64,000 nt of DNA from Comamonas halotolerans (GTDB lineage Bacteria; Pseudomonadota; Gammaproteobacteria; Burkholderiales; Burkholderiaceae_C). Both the position numbers and the translations under genes were made by a program. Location: NCBI RefSeq assembly GCF_030162935.1, contig NZ_JASAUZ010000003.1:48664-112663 (forward strand), in the 5' to 3' direction. The notes beneath the pieces were generated by a model. That model had not been told where the DNA came from. It saw only the letters and a program-made list of their open reading frames with translations, and searched no databases. Of this stretch, positions 52,042 to 61,511 are shown piece after piece (positions within the stretch are counted from its first letter, which is position 1; each line of letters starts with the position of its first letter).

Positions 52042-52317
52042 ATGAAAGTTGAAACAGCAATTGAAGCCGCGAACGTTGCGGCAGTTGGCAGCAAGACCAC
52101 CTTGGCTGGATCGGCAACCGCGGGGTTCGGTTGGCTGACATCCAGTGCATTTTTCGGCTGGGCAGGGTTTGTTATTGCGCTCATGGGTCTGGGGGTGAAC
52201 TATTACTTTCGGCGTAAAGAGCATGAGCTTCGCTTGCGTGATGACGCACGCAGTGAGCAAGAGCATCAGGCGCGCATGCGTGCGATAGAAAGTGGATGCA
52301 ATGTCTGGGAAAGCTAG
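52042..52317 (+). CDS. Holin/pinholin-type membrane protein (91 aa)
   Basis: One clear membrane span (FFGWAGFVIALMGLGVNYYF), a charged C-terminus (RRKEHELRLRDDARSEQEHQ) and position before the SAR endolysin fit the many class-III-like phage holins of this arrangement. It overlaps the endolysin gene by 17 bases. It would set lysis time or release the SAR endolysin. Confidence 0.75.
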   Translation: MKVETAIEAANVAAVGSKTTLAGSATAGFGWLTSSAFFGWAGFVIALMGLGVNYYFRRKEHELRLRDDARSEQEHQARMRAIESGCNVWES

Positions 52318-52771
52318 GCTCATCGCCGCGATCGGTGCGGCTGCTGCTATAGCCGTGGTGCCGTTTGTGACCAGGCACGAAGGAACGGTGCTGCGCACCT
52401 ACCGTGATCCCATCGGCATCATCACAGCGTGCACCGGGCACACCGGGCCAGAGTTGCGCATGGGGCAGACCTTTACCCGCCAGGAATGTGAAGAGCTGCT
52501 CTACAAAGACCTTGCCCTGCACGCCAACGCACTAGGCTGCATCACACAGCCACTCACTGACGGGCAGCGCGCCGCCTTTCTGAGTTTTGCTTTCAACGTG
52601 GGGGAGGGCGCGTTCTGCAATTCCACCCTGGTGCGCAAAGCCAATGCGGGTGATTTGCAGGGCGCATGTGCAGAACTCAGCCGCTGGACCTATGCCGGCG
52701 GCAAGCAACTGCCCGGCCTTGTGCAGCGTCGTGCGGCAGAGCGCCAAATGTGTGAAGGGGGGCTGGCATGA
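52301..52771 (+). CDS. SAR endolysin (glycoside hydrolase 24)
   Basis: MSGKARLIAAIGAAAAIAVV is an N-terminal signal-anchor-release segment, followed by the T4/P22 lysozyme triad Glu27-x8-Asp36-x5-Thr42 (RHEG...YRD...T). It cleaves the murein glycan. Length is 156 residues, usual for the family. Overlaps Rz by 4 bases. Confidence 0.92.
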   Translation: MSGKARLIAAIGAAAAIAVVPFVTRHEGTVLRTYRDPIGIITACTGHTGPELRMGQTFTRQECEELLYKDLALHANALGCITQPLTDGQRAAFLSFAFNVGEGAFCNSTLVRKANAGDLQGACAELSRWTYAGGKQLPGLVQRRAAERQMCEGGLA

Positions 52772-53223
52772 GCACGCGTACCCTGGTGCTGGTCGTAGGC
52801 GGAGCCTTGATGTTTGGTGCGGGATGGACTGCCAACGGATGGCGTTTCGGCCAAGATCTAGCTGAGCAGAAAGCAGCACATATCCAAGAATTGGCCTCTC
52901 GCGACCTTGCTGCATTCCTGGTTGGTCAGACCATCAACACCAATTACCAAGAGGCTTTGAACGATGCCATTCAAGAACAAGCGCGCCTGGCTGGTGCTGC
53001 TTCTGCTGCACAACGTAATGCTGGTCGGTTGCGCGACCAGCTCCGTGAAGCCGATGTGCGAATTTCCGCAGCTTCCAGCACCGCCGTCCGAGACTACGCC
53101 GCAACCGCCAACAACTTACTCGGAAGCTGCAGCCAGCGATATACAGAGTTGGCAGAAAGAGCTGATGGACATGCCCTTGATGCGCGAATCTGTAGGCGGG
53201 CTTGGCCTCGGGAATGGCGATAG
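52768..53223 (+). CDS. Rz: Rz-type inner-membrane spanin (151 aa)
   Basis: An N-terminal membrane anchor (TLVLVVGGALMFGAGW) is followed by a periplasmic coiled coil (AQRNAGRLRDQLREADVRI). The gene encloses the Rz1 start in another frame, the classical spanin arrangement. It fuses inner and outer membranes at the last step of lysis. Confidence 0.88.
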   Translation: MSTRTLVLVVGGALMFGAGWTANGWRFGQDLAEQKAAHIQELASRDLAAFLVGQTINTNYQEALNDAIQEQARLAGAASAAQRNAGRLRDQLREADVRISAASSTAVRDYAATANNLLGSCSQRYTELAERADGHALDARICRRAWPREWR

Positions 53224-53251
53224 CAACATAGATGGCATGAAGGCCTACTAA
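52964..53251 (+). CDS. Rz1: Rz1-type outer-membrane spanin lipoprotein (95 aa)
   Basis: MPFKNKRAWLVLLLLHNVML is a signal sequence with lipobox LVGC. The mature part is proline-rich (LPAPPSETTPQPP). It lies in a different frame mostly inside Rz and extends 28 bases beyond it. Confidence 0.85.
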   Translation: MPFKNKRAWLVLLLLHNVMLVGCATSSVKPMCEFPQLPAPPSETTPQPPTTYSEAAASDIQSWQKELMDMPLMRESVGGLGLGNGDSNIDGMKAY

Positions 53252-53400
53252 TTGTTTTTAGTATGTACTTCTGTCCCGAAGCCGAAGGTCCTTATGCTTC
53301 GAATTGAACCGTTTCTACAATAACCGGAGACTTACAAATTAGTCTCTATTTTGGCCAACGGTCGTGCCATCCATCGCTCCTCCCAGTTAACTAATGGATT

Positions 53401-55626
53401 TTACTTTTCGTTGAATAAACCCCGCATCATGCCTAATCCTTTACCTAGTACCGAGTCTTTACCAACAGTCATGTCCGTCGCAGCATCTAGACTCTTACCC
53501 ATGGCGGCGCCAACATTTCCTTGCGCTAATTCTTTGGTTATGCCTATACCATGACTAAGCACGGCACCACCACCTTGAGTGACCTCGTTAGCGATATCCA
53601 ATGTCTTTCCAAATGCACCCTTGATATCTCCAGCGATTAAATTTTGCGCTAAATCTATGCCTAAATCCAACAATGCGCCATGACCTAAAGTCAGGTCGAC
53701 AGCCATAACTACGCCTTTACGTACGGCACTACTAATATTTCCCTTAGAAACATCTTCTGCGATGTCTAGACCTTGGTCCACAGCCTTAATATTGCTTCGC
53801 GCAATATCAACTGCTGCGGTTAAGCCTGTCTCAAGAAGTGAGTTTTTGCCGCTTTGACTTGCTGCACGTTGAAGCCACTGTGCAGCTTCAATTTGGTCCT
53901 GCGTTACTCCAAGGCCTTTTTGAAGCATTGAACCTAAATTCGTTTGTGCAAGAGCATTCCCTTGTTCAGCTGCTCTACGGTACCAATGTGCCGCTTCCGA
54001 AAGATTTTCTGTGACGCCCAAGCCTTTTTGCAGCATTGTTCCCAAGTTCGTTTGGGCAAATGAGTTTCCTTGTTCTGCCGCGAGGCGGAACAAATTTACT
54101 GCTTCTGCAAGGTTCTGGGGTACACCTAATCCACTCTCAAGCATTGCACCCAAGCTATTTTGGGCTCGAGCATTACCTTGTGCGGCTGCAAGCTGGAACC
54201 ATTTCGCGGCTTCAGCTTGATTGAGGGCTATTCCTCGGCCATTGGCTAGCATGACTCCCAAATTAGTTTGAGCAAGCGCATTGCCTTGTTCAGCTGCACG
54301 TTGATACCATTGAGCCGCCTGGGGCTGGTTCTTCTCTACTCCTAGTCCTCGCTCTAGTAAAGTTGCTAAATTGTTCTGCGCACGCGCATTTCCCTTATTG
54401 GCAGCACGCTGGTACCACTGAGCAGCTGCTGAGTAGTTTTGCGTTACTCCCCAGCCTTTTTCCAGCATCAGTCCGTAGTTGAATTGGGCTGGCAAAAAGT
54501 TTTTGGCTGCAGCGCGTTGGAACCATTGAGCCGCTTCCGTTTGGTTCTTAACCTGGCCTCTACCAACTGCTAGAAAAATTCCCAAGACATTTTGTGAATA
54601 TGTATCTCCTTTTTCCGCAGCACGTCTAAACCAAAGCGCTGCCTCTTCCGAATTCTGGGGCACCCCGAGGCCTTTATTTAATGCATATCCCAAGTGACGC
54701 TGGGCCTCAGTATTCCCTTGCGTAGCTGCATTCCGCAGCCATTTCACAGCTTCTTCCTGGTCCGTAGATACAGTCGAACGGTGGAGTAGATTGACTCCTA
54801 GGGTAGATTGGGAAAGTACATAACCTCGAGTGGCTGCGAGCCGCAACCATTTTTCTGCTTCAGCTTGATCTTGCGAAGAATTTGAACGCAGAAGAATCGA
54901 ACTTAGGTTGTGCTGCCCACGTACATGACCTTGTTCTGCAGCTAATCTGTACCAGCGTGCAGCCTCCGTCAGGTCTTTCTCTACACCGTAGCCCATATGG
55001 TGCATAAACCCCATGTTGCTTTGGGCACTCGCATCACCTTGCTCTGCTGCACGGCGGTACCATTCCACAGCTGCAACTTGATCCTTTTCTACACCTATTC
55101 CTCGTTCCAACAAAGAACCATAGTTAACTTGAGCACGCACCTCGCCAAGCTCTGCGGCACGCCTATACCATTGCGCTGCTGCTGCTGGGTTCTTTTCTAT
55201 TCCACGCCCATGCTCCAGCATAAACCCCAAGTTAGTTTGCGCCAAGATATTGCCTTGTTCAGCAGCGCGTTGGAACCATTGCACTGCTTCAGGCAAATTT
55301 TGCGCGACACCTCGGCCATCATTAAGCATTAGGCCTAGATCATTTTGAGCTTGTGCGTTGCCTTGATCAGCGGCGAGTCGAAACCAATGCGCAGCTTCAG
55401 CTTTATTCTGCGTTACGTCCTGGCCTTTATTAAGGGCCACGCCCAACTTGTACTGAGCTTCAGACTCGCCTCGCTTAGCAGCGTCGATAAGCTCGATAGG
55501 CTGAGCGACTGCGAAGAGCGATATCAAAAAAAAACTAACTCCAATAGCGTGCTGGCGGATTATCAATTTCTTTCCTTGACTTACATTAAGACGCGTATTC
55601 TCCTTTAAAAATGAGTTGCGAAACAT
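53401..55626 (-). CDS. Secreted Sel1-repeat protein (741 aa)
   Basis: A hydrophobic export signal near residues 27-41 (AIGVSFFLISLFAVAQP) is followed by about 15 Sel1 repeats of 36 residues (AQTNLGxML..G.GV..N..EA..W...AAEQGN). The C-terminal 150 residues form a different, repetitive helical domain (LDIAEDVSKGNISSA). Sel1 proteins are scaffolds for protein interaction, often in host adaptation. It is on the opposite strand after the lysis genes, so it is cargo. Partner unknown. Confidence 0.88.
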   Translation of the reverse strand: MFRNSFLKENTRLNVSQGKKLIIRQHAIGVSFFLISLFAVAQPIELIDAAKRGESEAQYKLGVALNKGQDVTQNKAEAAHWFRLAADQGNAQAQNDLGLMLNDGRGVAQNLPEAVQWFQRAAEQGNILAQTNLGFMLEHGRGIEKNPAAAAQWYRRAAELGEVRAQVNYGSLLERGIGVEKDQVAAVEWYRRAAEQGDASAQSNMGFMHHMGYGVEKDLTEAARWYRLAAEQGHVRGQHNLSSILLRSNSSQDQAEAEKWLRLAATRGYVLSQSTLGVNLLHRSTVSTDQEEAVKWLRNAATQGNTEAQRHLGYALNKGLGVPQNSEEAALWFRRAAEKGDTYSQNVLGIFLAVGRGQVKNQTEAAQWFQRAAAKNFLPAQFNYGLMLEKGWGVTQNYSAAAQWYQRAANKGNARAQNNLATLLERGLGVEKNQPQAAQWYQRAAEQGNALAQTNLGVMLANGRGIALNQAEAAKWFQLAAAQGNARAQNSLGAMLESGLGVPQNLAEAVNLFRLAAEQGNSFAQTNLGTMLQKGLGVTENLSEAAHWYRRAAEQGNALAQTNLGSMLQKGLGVTQDQIEAAQWLQRAASQSGKNSLLETGLTAAVDIARSNIKAVDQGLDIAEDVSKGNISSAVRKGVVMAVDLTLGHGALLDLGIDLAQNLIAGDIKGAFGKTLDIANEVTQGGGAVLSHGIGITKELAQGNVGAAMGKSLDAATDMTVGKDSVLGKGLGMMRGLFNEK

Positions 55627-56000
55627 GTCGTTACTGCACGTTTTGTCATTAGTATTTGTTGCATCGACACTCTATATGCGGAATTTTCTTATTTACTAAA
55701 TGCACTAATAGTGCTAATGCTTCTGCGTTGGTTTGAGTTCGCTTTAACTTCAGGAGTCCAGAATAATGGTATTACGAACCACGGATTCTGTTATTCAGTT
55801 TTATGTACCAGTCATTGGTCATTAAGGGTGGCGTGCAGCGATGTTTGGAAGTCATTTCCTCTCATGCCCGTGCTATCGGCACTTCATCTAGTCTTGTTGT
55901 GTAGCGGGGGGGGGCACCGCTCTTGCTTCATGTGTCGGCCAGGCAGGCCTACACCGGTGTCTTATAGTGATTGAGATAGGCGAACGCGCCAGACAAAATT
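55627..56000. other. Intergenic region without a recognisable gene
   Basis: AT-rich near the Sel1 start, then mixed sequence with a run of G near 55905. I see nothing coding. Confidence 0.4.
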
Positions 56001-56034
56001 AAGCCCGCTGGCCATGGTTAGCGGGCTTTTTTTC
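56001..56034. terminator. Terminator next to the Rha gene
   Basis: AAGCCCGCT/AGCGGGCTT arms with T-run on the plus strand and a weaker one on the minus strand. Confidence 0.7.
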
Positions 56035-56037
56035 CTT

Positions 56038-56739
56038 CTAGCGAAGCTGCAAGCTACCTTGCTGCGGGGCAGCCACCGCATTGCGAGCAGCCATGCGGCC
56101 CAGGCGGGCGGTGCAGGTGGATGCAAGCTGGGTGAGGGTCTGTGCGTCAATGCAGATGCTGTCCTCGATGGCGCTGTGAAAGCGCTCCATGGGCAGCACA
56201 TAGGCGTTGCTTTCGATGGGTTTTACACAGGCTACAGCCGTAGTTTCAGGATTGGCATCAAAGCCAAGCATGTAGCGGTTGTGCCGCCAGTCGTTGCCTT
56301 GGAGCACAGCATCAAACACGGACTGGTAGACCTCTGCGGTGGCCGCAACTGCAGTGCGGTGGGCGAGGGCGATCTGGTCGGGGTCGTAGGCGAGCTTTTG
56401 CAACTCGGCCTCCATGCGGTTGAAGGCGTCGATGTAGGCCAGCTTGAACGCCAGCGCCTTCTTGCCGGTGAAGCCCATTGCCAGCAGCGTGAAGCCGTCG
56501 CGGGTGAGGCGGTAGGCGGGGTAACTAGCCTTGGCCCCATTCCCACTTTCCACTTCGACAGACGCCTCCGCAAAATTGCGGAGGTGTTCCTCGCTTAGTT
56601 GGGGCAGCAGATTACGGATGGTTCGGAGCACATCGTCATGGCGCTTGCTAAAGTGGCGTGCCAGATCTGTGCTGAGGGTGGTGGGTTTGCCGTCAACAAT
56701 GGTGATGGCGGGAGTGATAACCGATGCGGTTTTAGACAT
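56038..56739 (-). CDS. Rha-family phage regulatory protein (233 aa)
   Basis: The N-terminal Rha domain is clear: TTLSTDLARHFSKRHDDVLRTIRNLL, NFAEASVEVESGNGAKASYPAYRLTRDGFTLLAMGFTGKKALAFKLAYIDAFNRMEAEL. The C-terminus is unrelated. Rha (P22 orf201-like) interferes with phage growth in some IHF-deficient hosts and is used as an antirepressor-like module (family knowledge). Confidence 0.88.
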   Translation of the reverse strand: MSKTASVITPAITIVDGKPTTLSTDLARHFSKRHDDVLRTIRNLLPQLSEEHLRNFAEASVEVESGNGAKASYPAYRLTRDGFTLLAMGFTGKKALAFKLAYIDAFNRMEAELQKLAYDPDQIALAHRTAVAATAEVYQSVFDAVLQGNDWRHNRYMLGFDANPETTAVACVKPIESNAYVLPMERFHSAIEDSICIDAQTLTQLASTCTARLGRMAARNAVAAPQQGSLQLR

Positions 56740-56769
56740 GTGGCGCTCCTTGTCGAGACTTTGATTGCC

Positions 56770-56988
56770 TCATGACCCGTTCTTACGCGAGGCATGAGGC
56801 GGCCGGGAGGTTAAGAACCTAGGACAAGCTAGGCGGACTTCTTTCCCTTGCGGGTGTTGTATCCGTCGCCCTCCCGGCCAAAAATCAGCACCTGCAAAGG
56901 TGCAGGCGTGCAAAGTCCGGGCGCAAAAAAACCGCCAAGCTATCGGGTGCGGTTCTTCCGCTTGTCCTAAGGAGTTCTTACGCTCCAT
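56770..56988 (-). CDS. Small protein upstream of Rha (72 aa)
   Basis: Begins MERKNSLGQAEEPHPIAW. Basic, Cys- and Pro-containing, of a type often placed next to Rha genes and sometimes named as division inhibitors or Ash proteins. Sequence evidence is weak. Confidence 0.35.
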   Translation of the reverse strand: MERKNSLGQAEEPHPIAWRFFCARTLHACTFAGADFWPGGRRIQHPQGKEVRLACPRFLTSRPPHASRKNGS

Positions 56989-57164
56989 CTCTTTCGAGAC
57001 AGCGCCAGTATAGCGTGTGTGGCGGGGGAGACAAGGGGCCGGGACTCGAGCCAGAGCCGACAGTTGCATGATTGCACCAAGCAGTCGGTGGCGCTCGCTG
57101 CCCTGATAGGTTGTGGTCAGGGGCTGCATTAAAGTGGGGTGCCTCATCACTACGCCGCTTTTAC

Positions 57165-57710
57165 ATGGATCTGATTGCCCTCATTCTTTCATTGGTTAGC
57201 CTCGTAGGCCTTGTTGTCGCAGGTTCAATACTGCGTGGATATTTACCTTCCTACATCGCAGAGAAAGGCAAGAATGCAGCCTCCAAGGAGGATTTGGCTC
57301 AACTCACTGACATAGTCGAAAAAGCCAAATCGTTCCATTCTGCTGAACTCGAACGCGTCAAAGCTGAGCTTTTCTCCGAAGGCCAAGTCACCGAGAGGCG
57401 TCGGCGCATTTACGAGGAAATGTCCTCCGCACTCAGGGTATTCATTGCGGGGCACGGTTGTACAACAGAAGTAAAAGAGCGTTTCCACGCTGAGTACGCT
57501 GCAGCATGGTTATGGGCCTCCGACGATGTACTCCGTGCGCTCAACCACTTTGTCGAACTACAGGTCCAACTTGTAACAAGTAAAGGTTCTGTCGAGGAAA
57601 TTGAGCAGAAGAACGCATACGCCGCCGTCATTCTTGCAATGCGTCAAGACGCTGGATTTTCTGGCACGGGCATCAAGGCAAGTGACTATCAGTTTGTGCG
57701 GTTTGACTAA
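57165..57710 (+). CDS. Membrane-anchored hypothetical protein (181 aa)
   Basis: MDLIALILSLVSLVGLVVAGSI is an N-terminal membrane segment. A helical part (SKEDLAQLTDIVEKAKSFHSAELERVK) follows. This topology recurs in small accessory proteins of prophages and islands. Function unknown; an exclusion or defence role is possible. Confidence 0.6.
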   Translation: MDLIALILSLVSLVGLVVAGSILRGYLPSYIAEKGKNAASKEDLAQLTDIVEKAKSFHSAELERVKAELFSEGQVTERRRRIYEEMSSALRVFIAGHGCTTEVKERFHAEYAAAWLWASDDVLRALNHFVELQVQLVTSKGSVEEIEQKNAYAAVILAMRQDAGFSGTGIKASDYQFVRFD

Positions 57711-58024
57711 ACGGATTCCACAACTATTCAATCAACGGCGCGTCTCTCATATTCAGCGTTAAGTGACAGCTTCTTTGTGTTGCCGACGACCGCTCCTGGC
57801 CGAACTGTGACAGTCGCAAAACGACCCGTTACTGTCGTTCAAGCTCCAGTACTCGATGACCGGTTTCGATCACCTTGGAGCCATTCGTTCTGCAGATCTT
57901 CCGGATCCGCCGTCAGGTATTCAAGGTGACTCTAAAGTATTTTGTGGCCAGTTCGTTGAGCCAGGCGAGTGCGTATGACTTGGTGAATACCATCTAGGCA
58001 TCCCGCGACTAATCAGATTTTTTA
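57711..58024. other. Intergenic region
   Basis: No coding frame or clear hairpin seen. Possibly a gene remnant. Confidence 0.35.
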
Positions 58025-59035
58025 ATGGAATTATTCAACCCCATTGTTCCGCGAGAGCGCTGGCATCCCATATTCAAGATGCTGGTGGAAGGAGACTATG
58101 CTCCGGAACGCGCTGTACTTACGCGTTGGGCGGAGGGGTTCTCCGACCGTGACGGGAAGTTTGTCCAAGAATTTCAGTTGTCGTTCGAGCCCTGCCTGTG
58201 GGAACTCTATTTGAATGCCTGCTTAGTCGAGCTGGGCCATCAACTTGATTTCTCTCATCACGCGCCTGACTTCGTCGTCCAAGGTAATGTCTCGTTTAGT
58301 CTCGAGGCAACGATCGCAGCTCCAGCCGCAGGCGGGAGGCCGGCCTATGGCTGGTCAATTCATGACTTACCAGAAGACCTAAACCAGTTCAATCTGGAAT
58401 CGACCCTACGCATTTGCAACAGCTTCTCTTCGAAGGTGAAACGGTACAGAGAACACTACAAAACTCTCGGCCATGTGGTCGGCAAGCCGTTCGTGATAGG
58501 CATTGCGTCATTCGATCGCCCGCTTGCTCACTTTGCTGCACTGCGACCCGTGATTGCCGCGCTATATGGTCTTTACCATGACGAAGAAGCGACGCCACGC
58601 GATGCGACGAGCGTGGTCAGCTACAACGTCGCGCAGGCACCCAAGAACGCCGACGTAAATATTGACCTTGGGCTGTTCTGTGATGATAGTTTTGCTGACG
58701 TATCGGCAATCATCTATAGCTCCGTGGCCACGTGGGGGAAAGTTCGTGGCGTAGCCGACAACTCCGATGCCAAGATCGTCTTCACGACCTTACATCCACA
58801 GGAGGGAAGCCTGATGCCGCGAGTCTTGACGAGACTGAAGCGAGACTATTCGGAGCACCTTCTGGACGGATTGGTGGTTCTGCACAATCCGTTCGCTACC
58901 CATCCGTTACCAAGTGATGTGTTTCAGCATCCTCGGGTCGCTCAGATCCGTCCAGCTCCATCAGGTGAGCTGGTAACGAACGCGCCCGACGATTTCCTGC
59001 TGTTGCGAATGCTCCAGTCGTTTGTCGATCAGTGA
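58025..59035 (+). CDS. Putative PD-(D/E)xK-like accessory protein (336 aa)
   Basis: FEPCLWELYLNACLVELGHQLDFSHHAPDFVV followed by SFSLEATIAAP gives a W/FELYL helix, PDF and an E.T strand, as in restriction-endonuclease-like folds. The late part contains DGLVVLHNPFATHPL. Proteins of this type are scattered on islands and prophages. A defence role is inferred from this pattern and from the cargo location; catalytic Lys is not identified. Confidence 0.5.
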   Translation: MELFNPIVPRERWHPIFKMLVEGDYAPERAVLTRWAEGFSDRDGKFVQEFQLSFEPCLWELYLNACLVELGHQLDFSHHAPDFVVQGNVSFSLEATIAAPAAGGRPAYGWSIHDLPEDLNQFNLESTLRICNSFSSKVKRYREHYKTLGHVVGKPFVIGIASFDRPLAHFAALRPVIAALYGLYHDEEATPRDATSVVSYNVAQAPKNADVNIDLGLFCDDSFADVSAIIYSSVATWGKVRGVADNSDAKIVFTTLHPQEGSLMPRVLTRLKRDYSEHLLDGLVVLHNPFATHPLPSDVFQHPRVAQIRPAPSGELVTNAPDDFLLLRMLQSFVDQ

Positions 59036-59492
59036 CCAAGGCGCAGAATCGGCGGCTCTTGACATTCCTAATTTGATATTCACGGAATGGGTGTTTACGC
59101 AGAACTGAATGATGCCCCCCCGAGCGCGTTAATGCGTAGCGGTCTACATCAGCATGGTCGGGCTCGCATCACAAATTCGTCGATTCGGCTAAAGGGCACT
59201 GAATCGACCAGAATTTTAATTTTTAGCCCTCGTACAAGCTGCATTTGGACACGGCCTCAGCCTAAAACTGACTACTCTTAGTTCGGCTTTTCAGCGATTG
59301 CTGAAGTTCATGTTCACAAGCCAAGCTTCTGCTACTGGCCGATAGCTGACACCTGAACAATTTCTCTCATGCACGCGCAATAGGCATTTCTATCTCACAA
59401 GTTGTGTAGCGCTGTGCACCGTGGCTTTGACATAGTTTGTTGGTGTCTCAAAACCAAAGTGGTAGACAAGCATTGCACTGAATTTGCCCATA
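59036..59492. other. Intergenic region
   Basis: No reading frame with good codon character; no RNA recognised. Confidence 0.35.
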
Positions 59493-59519
59493 AAAAAACC
59501 GGCCCCTGGGGACCGGTCT
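59493..59519 (-). terminator. Leftward terminator of the second RRM gene
   Basis: ACCGGTCCCC/GGGGCCGGT stem followed by seven T on the minus strand. Confidence 0.85.
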
Positions 59520-59541
59520 TGCGGGTAAAAGCTTATTGGGC

Positions 59542-59898
59542 TTAGTAGCGGTTGCCGCCGCCATAGCCGCCACCGTTACCGCCGTAGCCGCCACCATTGC
59601 CGCGATAACCACCACCGCCACTGTTGCTGCGATAGCTGCTTCCACCTTCTTCGCGAGGGCGTGCAATGTTGACGGTCAGATTGCGGCCGCCCATTGTTTG
59701 CTCATGCATGCCTTCAATGGCAGCTTCTGCTTCATCTGCAGTGGACATTTCGACAAAGCCGAAACCCTTGGAACGATCAGATCCACGTTCCATCATGACT
59801 TGTGCGGAGATCACATTGCCGAATGAAGAAAATTGTTGTTGCAGATCGTTGTCACGTACGGAATAGGCGAGGTTACCAACGTAAAGTTTAGTTGTCAT
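59542..59898 (-). CDS. RRM-type glycine-rich RNA-binding protein (copy 2)
   Basis: 118 residues; RNP2 LYVGNL, RNP1 KGFGFVEM, and a C-terminal tail of GGYGGNGGGYGG type. Start MTTKLYVGN. Close relative of copy 1 at 10545 but with a longer Gly tail. Likely an RNA chaperone active in cold or stress (family knowledge). Confidence 0.93.
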   Translation of the reverse strand: MTTKLYVGNLAYSVRDNDLQQQFSSFGNVISAQVMMERGSDRSKGFGFVEMSTADEAEAAIEGMHEQTMGGRNLTVNIARPREEGGSSYRSNSGGGGYRGNGGGYGGNGGGYGGGNRY

Positions 59899-60008
59899 AT
59901 TGAGACTCAAATTGATGTTACGAGTGATCCCGGTAAATGACCAGGTATCGATATGGTGCAAAGCGTCCGCATAGGGGGAGCTTTTGGGTATGCAGGCAGA
60001 CCAGCTGA

Positions 60009-60251
60009 TTAGGCAGGGAGCACAGGCAGTTGCAGATAGCTTTTGCCTTGCTCAATGGCATAGCAGATGGCGGCTGCAGAGGTAAGAAACAGGGGAATGA
60101 AGCGAAACACTCTGTCGTGTGAACTAGAGCCTTTGCCGCTACGTATGGAAAGAGTCGCGGCATAAGTGCCGCTGGGGGTCAGTTCGGCGGTATGCGTCAG
60201 AGCATAGCGTCCGATGACTTGAGAACTAGAGAGAGATGGATTCAAGAGCAA
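60009..60251 (-). CDS. Small protein accompanying the RRM gene (copy 2, up to 80 aa)
   Basis: YALTHTAELTPSGTYAATLSI, then SSHDRVFRFIPLFLTSAAAICYAIEQGKSYLQ parallels the protein at 11005-11217. The start is uncertain; the longest frame begins with TTG. Confidence 0.45.
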   Translation of the reverse strand: MLLNPSLSSSQVIGRYALTHTAELTPSGTYAATLSIRSGKGSSSHDRVFRFIPLFLTSAAAICYAIEQGKSYLQLPVLPA

Positions 60252-61078
60252 CGCGCTGAGTCAAGCAGTCGCGTAAAAAGTTGGCTCGAAAGCAAGCCGC
60301 TTATACGTTTTGGGATGCGTAAAAAAGAGAATCAAGCAGAACACTTCAGCTTGTGTTATCGCCAGCGACCAACAGGTCATTGAGATAACAAAATTGGCTG
60401 GTAAAAATATGAAAGCGCCTTGAGCGCTATGTACTTCGTGGATGCCACGTTTGTGTTGGATACCAGCAATCTGGAGATCACTATAACACCAATCGCTAAA
60501 AAATGTGCATTTAACGGCGATAGGTCAAAATCTGAGTCTAAGCTTTGGGAGATCGATAGGTGCCGTCACTTTGAAAATTGCACAAAATTGGGGCGCACCG
60601 TCCTGTCCACGTTTGAATTGCTTGAACGGCAGGTGGGTTAAGTTCCAGGGTTAGGGCGGCTCCTTATAAAGCAACAATGTCCAACATTGCATGGCGGAGC
60701 TTCTGTAGTTAGGGTCCTATGTGCTAGAGACTGACAGATGGCGTGTGATAGGGGCCGTCATCCAATCACTCTAGGTCTAGGTAGGTGCAGCAGGAACTAT
60801 CTGCGCCGATGCCAACGGGCGCTATGTGCATGTCAACTGTTCAGACTTGCACCTTAGCTCAGCGAAGCCCACATGCAGCCACAAATTTATGTCTGGAGCA
60901 ACCAGCTCGCGTGTCCCCATAGCACGTAGTGCATCTATTCCAAACAAATCTCAGAGAAGAGTAAGATTCATCTCGTCAAGGCAGTAGGAACCCATACCAA
61001 TCATTGCCTGACGCAAGTTAGGCATCGTCTTGGTGTGTGGATGTTGTATCACCTGAATCGTTTTTAATGGGTTTTAAA
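60252..61078. other. Gene-poor stretch of about 830 bases
   Basis: A 73-codon plus-strand frame near 60420 has weak support. Otherwise I see nothing coding or structured. Confidence 0.4.
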
Positions 61079-61471
61079 ATGAGCGATGAAATTGATACCG
61101 ACATGATCGAGGAGTCTTTGATCGTCATAGATCAGGCTTGTGCAGATATCAAGGAAAGTGTCCAGGTCCGAGCCACGAGGGAAAGGGATTGGCGAGCTCG
61201 GCATAAGGTTGATGAAGTTATTGTCTGCTTTGATGCCGTTAGGTACGCGGGACACCGGCGCACAAAAGATTTGATGCTTCTTGAGTTAGATGAGCTTTGT
61301 CAGAAGCTAGATCTAATGGTTGGCTGGTCATGTGTCAACAGGCCATTTGACGCAGCTTGCTATGCAAAATCCTTAGAAATTGTGCAACTGGCAAAAGGTG
61401 CTGTTTACTCAGCCTTGGGGATTTTTCAGCCTTGTCACAAACTCTTTCCAAGTATTGGACAACGCGTCTAG
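61079..61471 (+). CDS. Hypothetical protein (130 aa)
   Basis: From MSDEIDTDMIEESLIVIDQ; helical throughout, acidic N-terminus. An ATG 12 bases upstream is also possible. A terminator follows at once. It is the last gene before attR. Function unknown. Confidence 0.55.
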   Translation: MSDEIDTDMIEESLIVIDQACADIKESVQVRATRERDWRARHKVDEVIVCFDAVRYAGHRRTKDLMLLELDELCQKLDLMVGWSCVNRPFDAACYAKSLEIVQLAKGAVYSALGIFQPCHKLFPSIGQRV

Positions 61472-61483
61472 CGAGGGTCTAAT

Positions 61484-61511
61484 CAAAAAAGCGCCTTCGG
61501 GCGTTTTTTTG
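61484..61511 (+). terminator. Terminator
   Basis: AAAAGCGCC TTCG GGCG hairpin followed by TTTTTTT. Confidence 0.8.
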
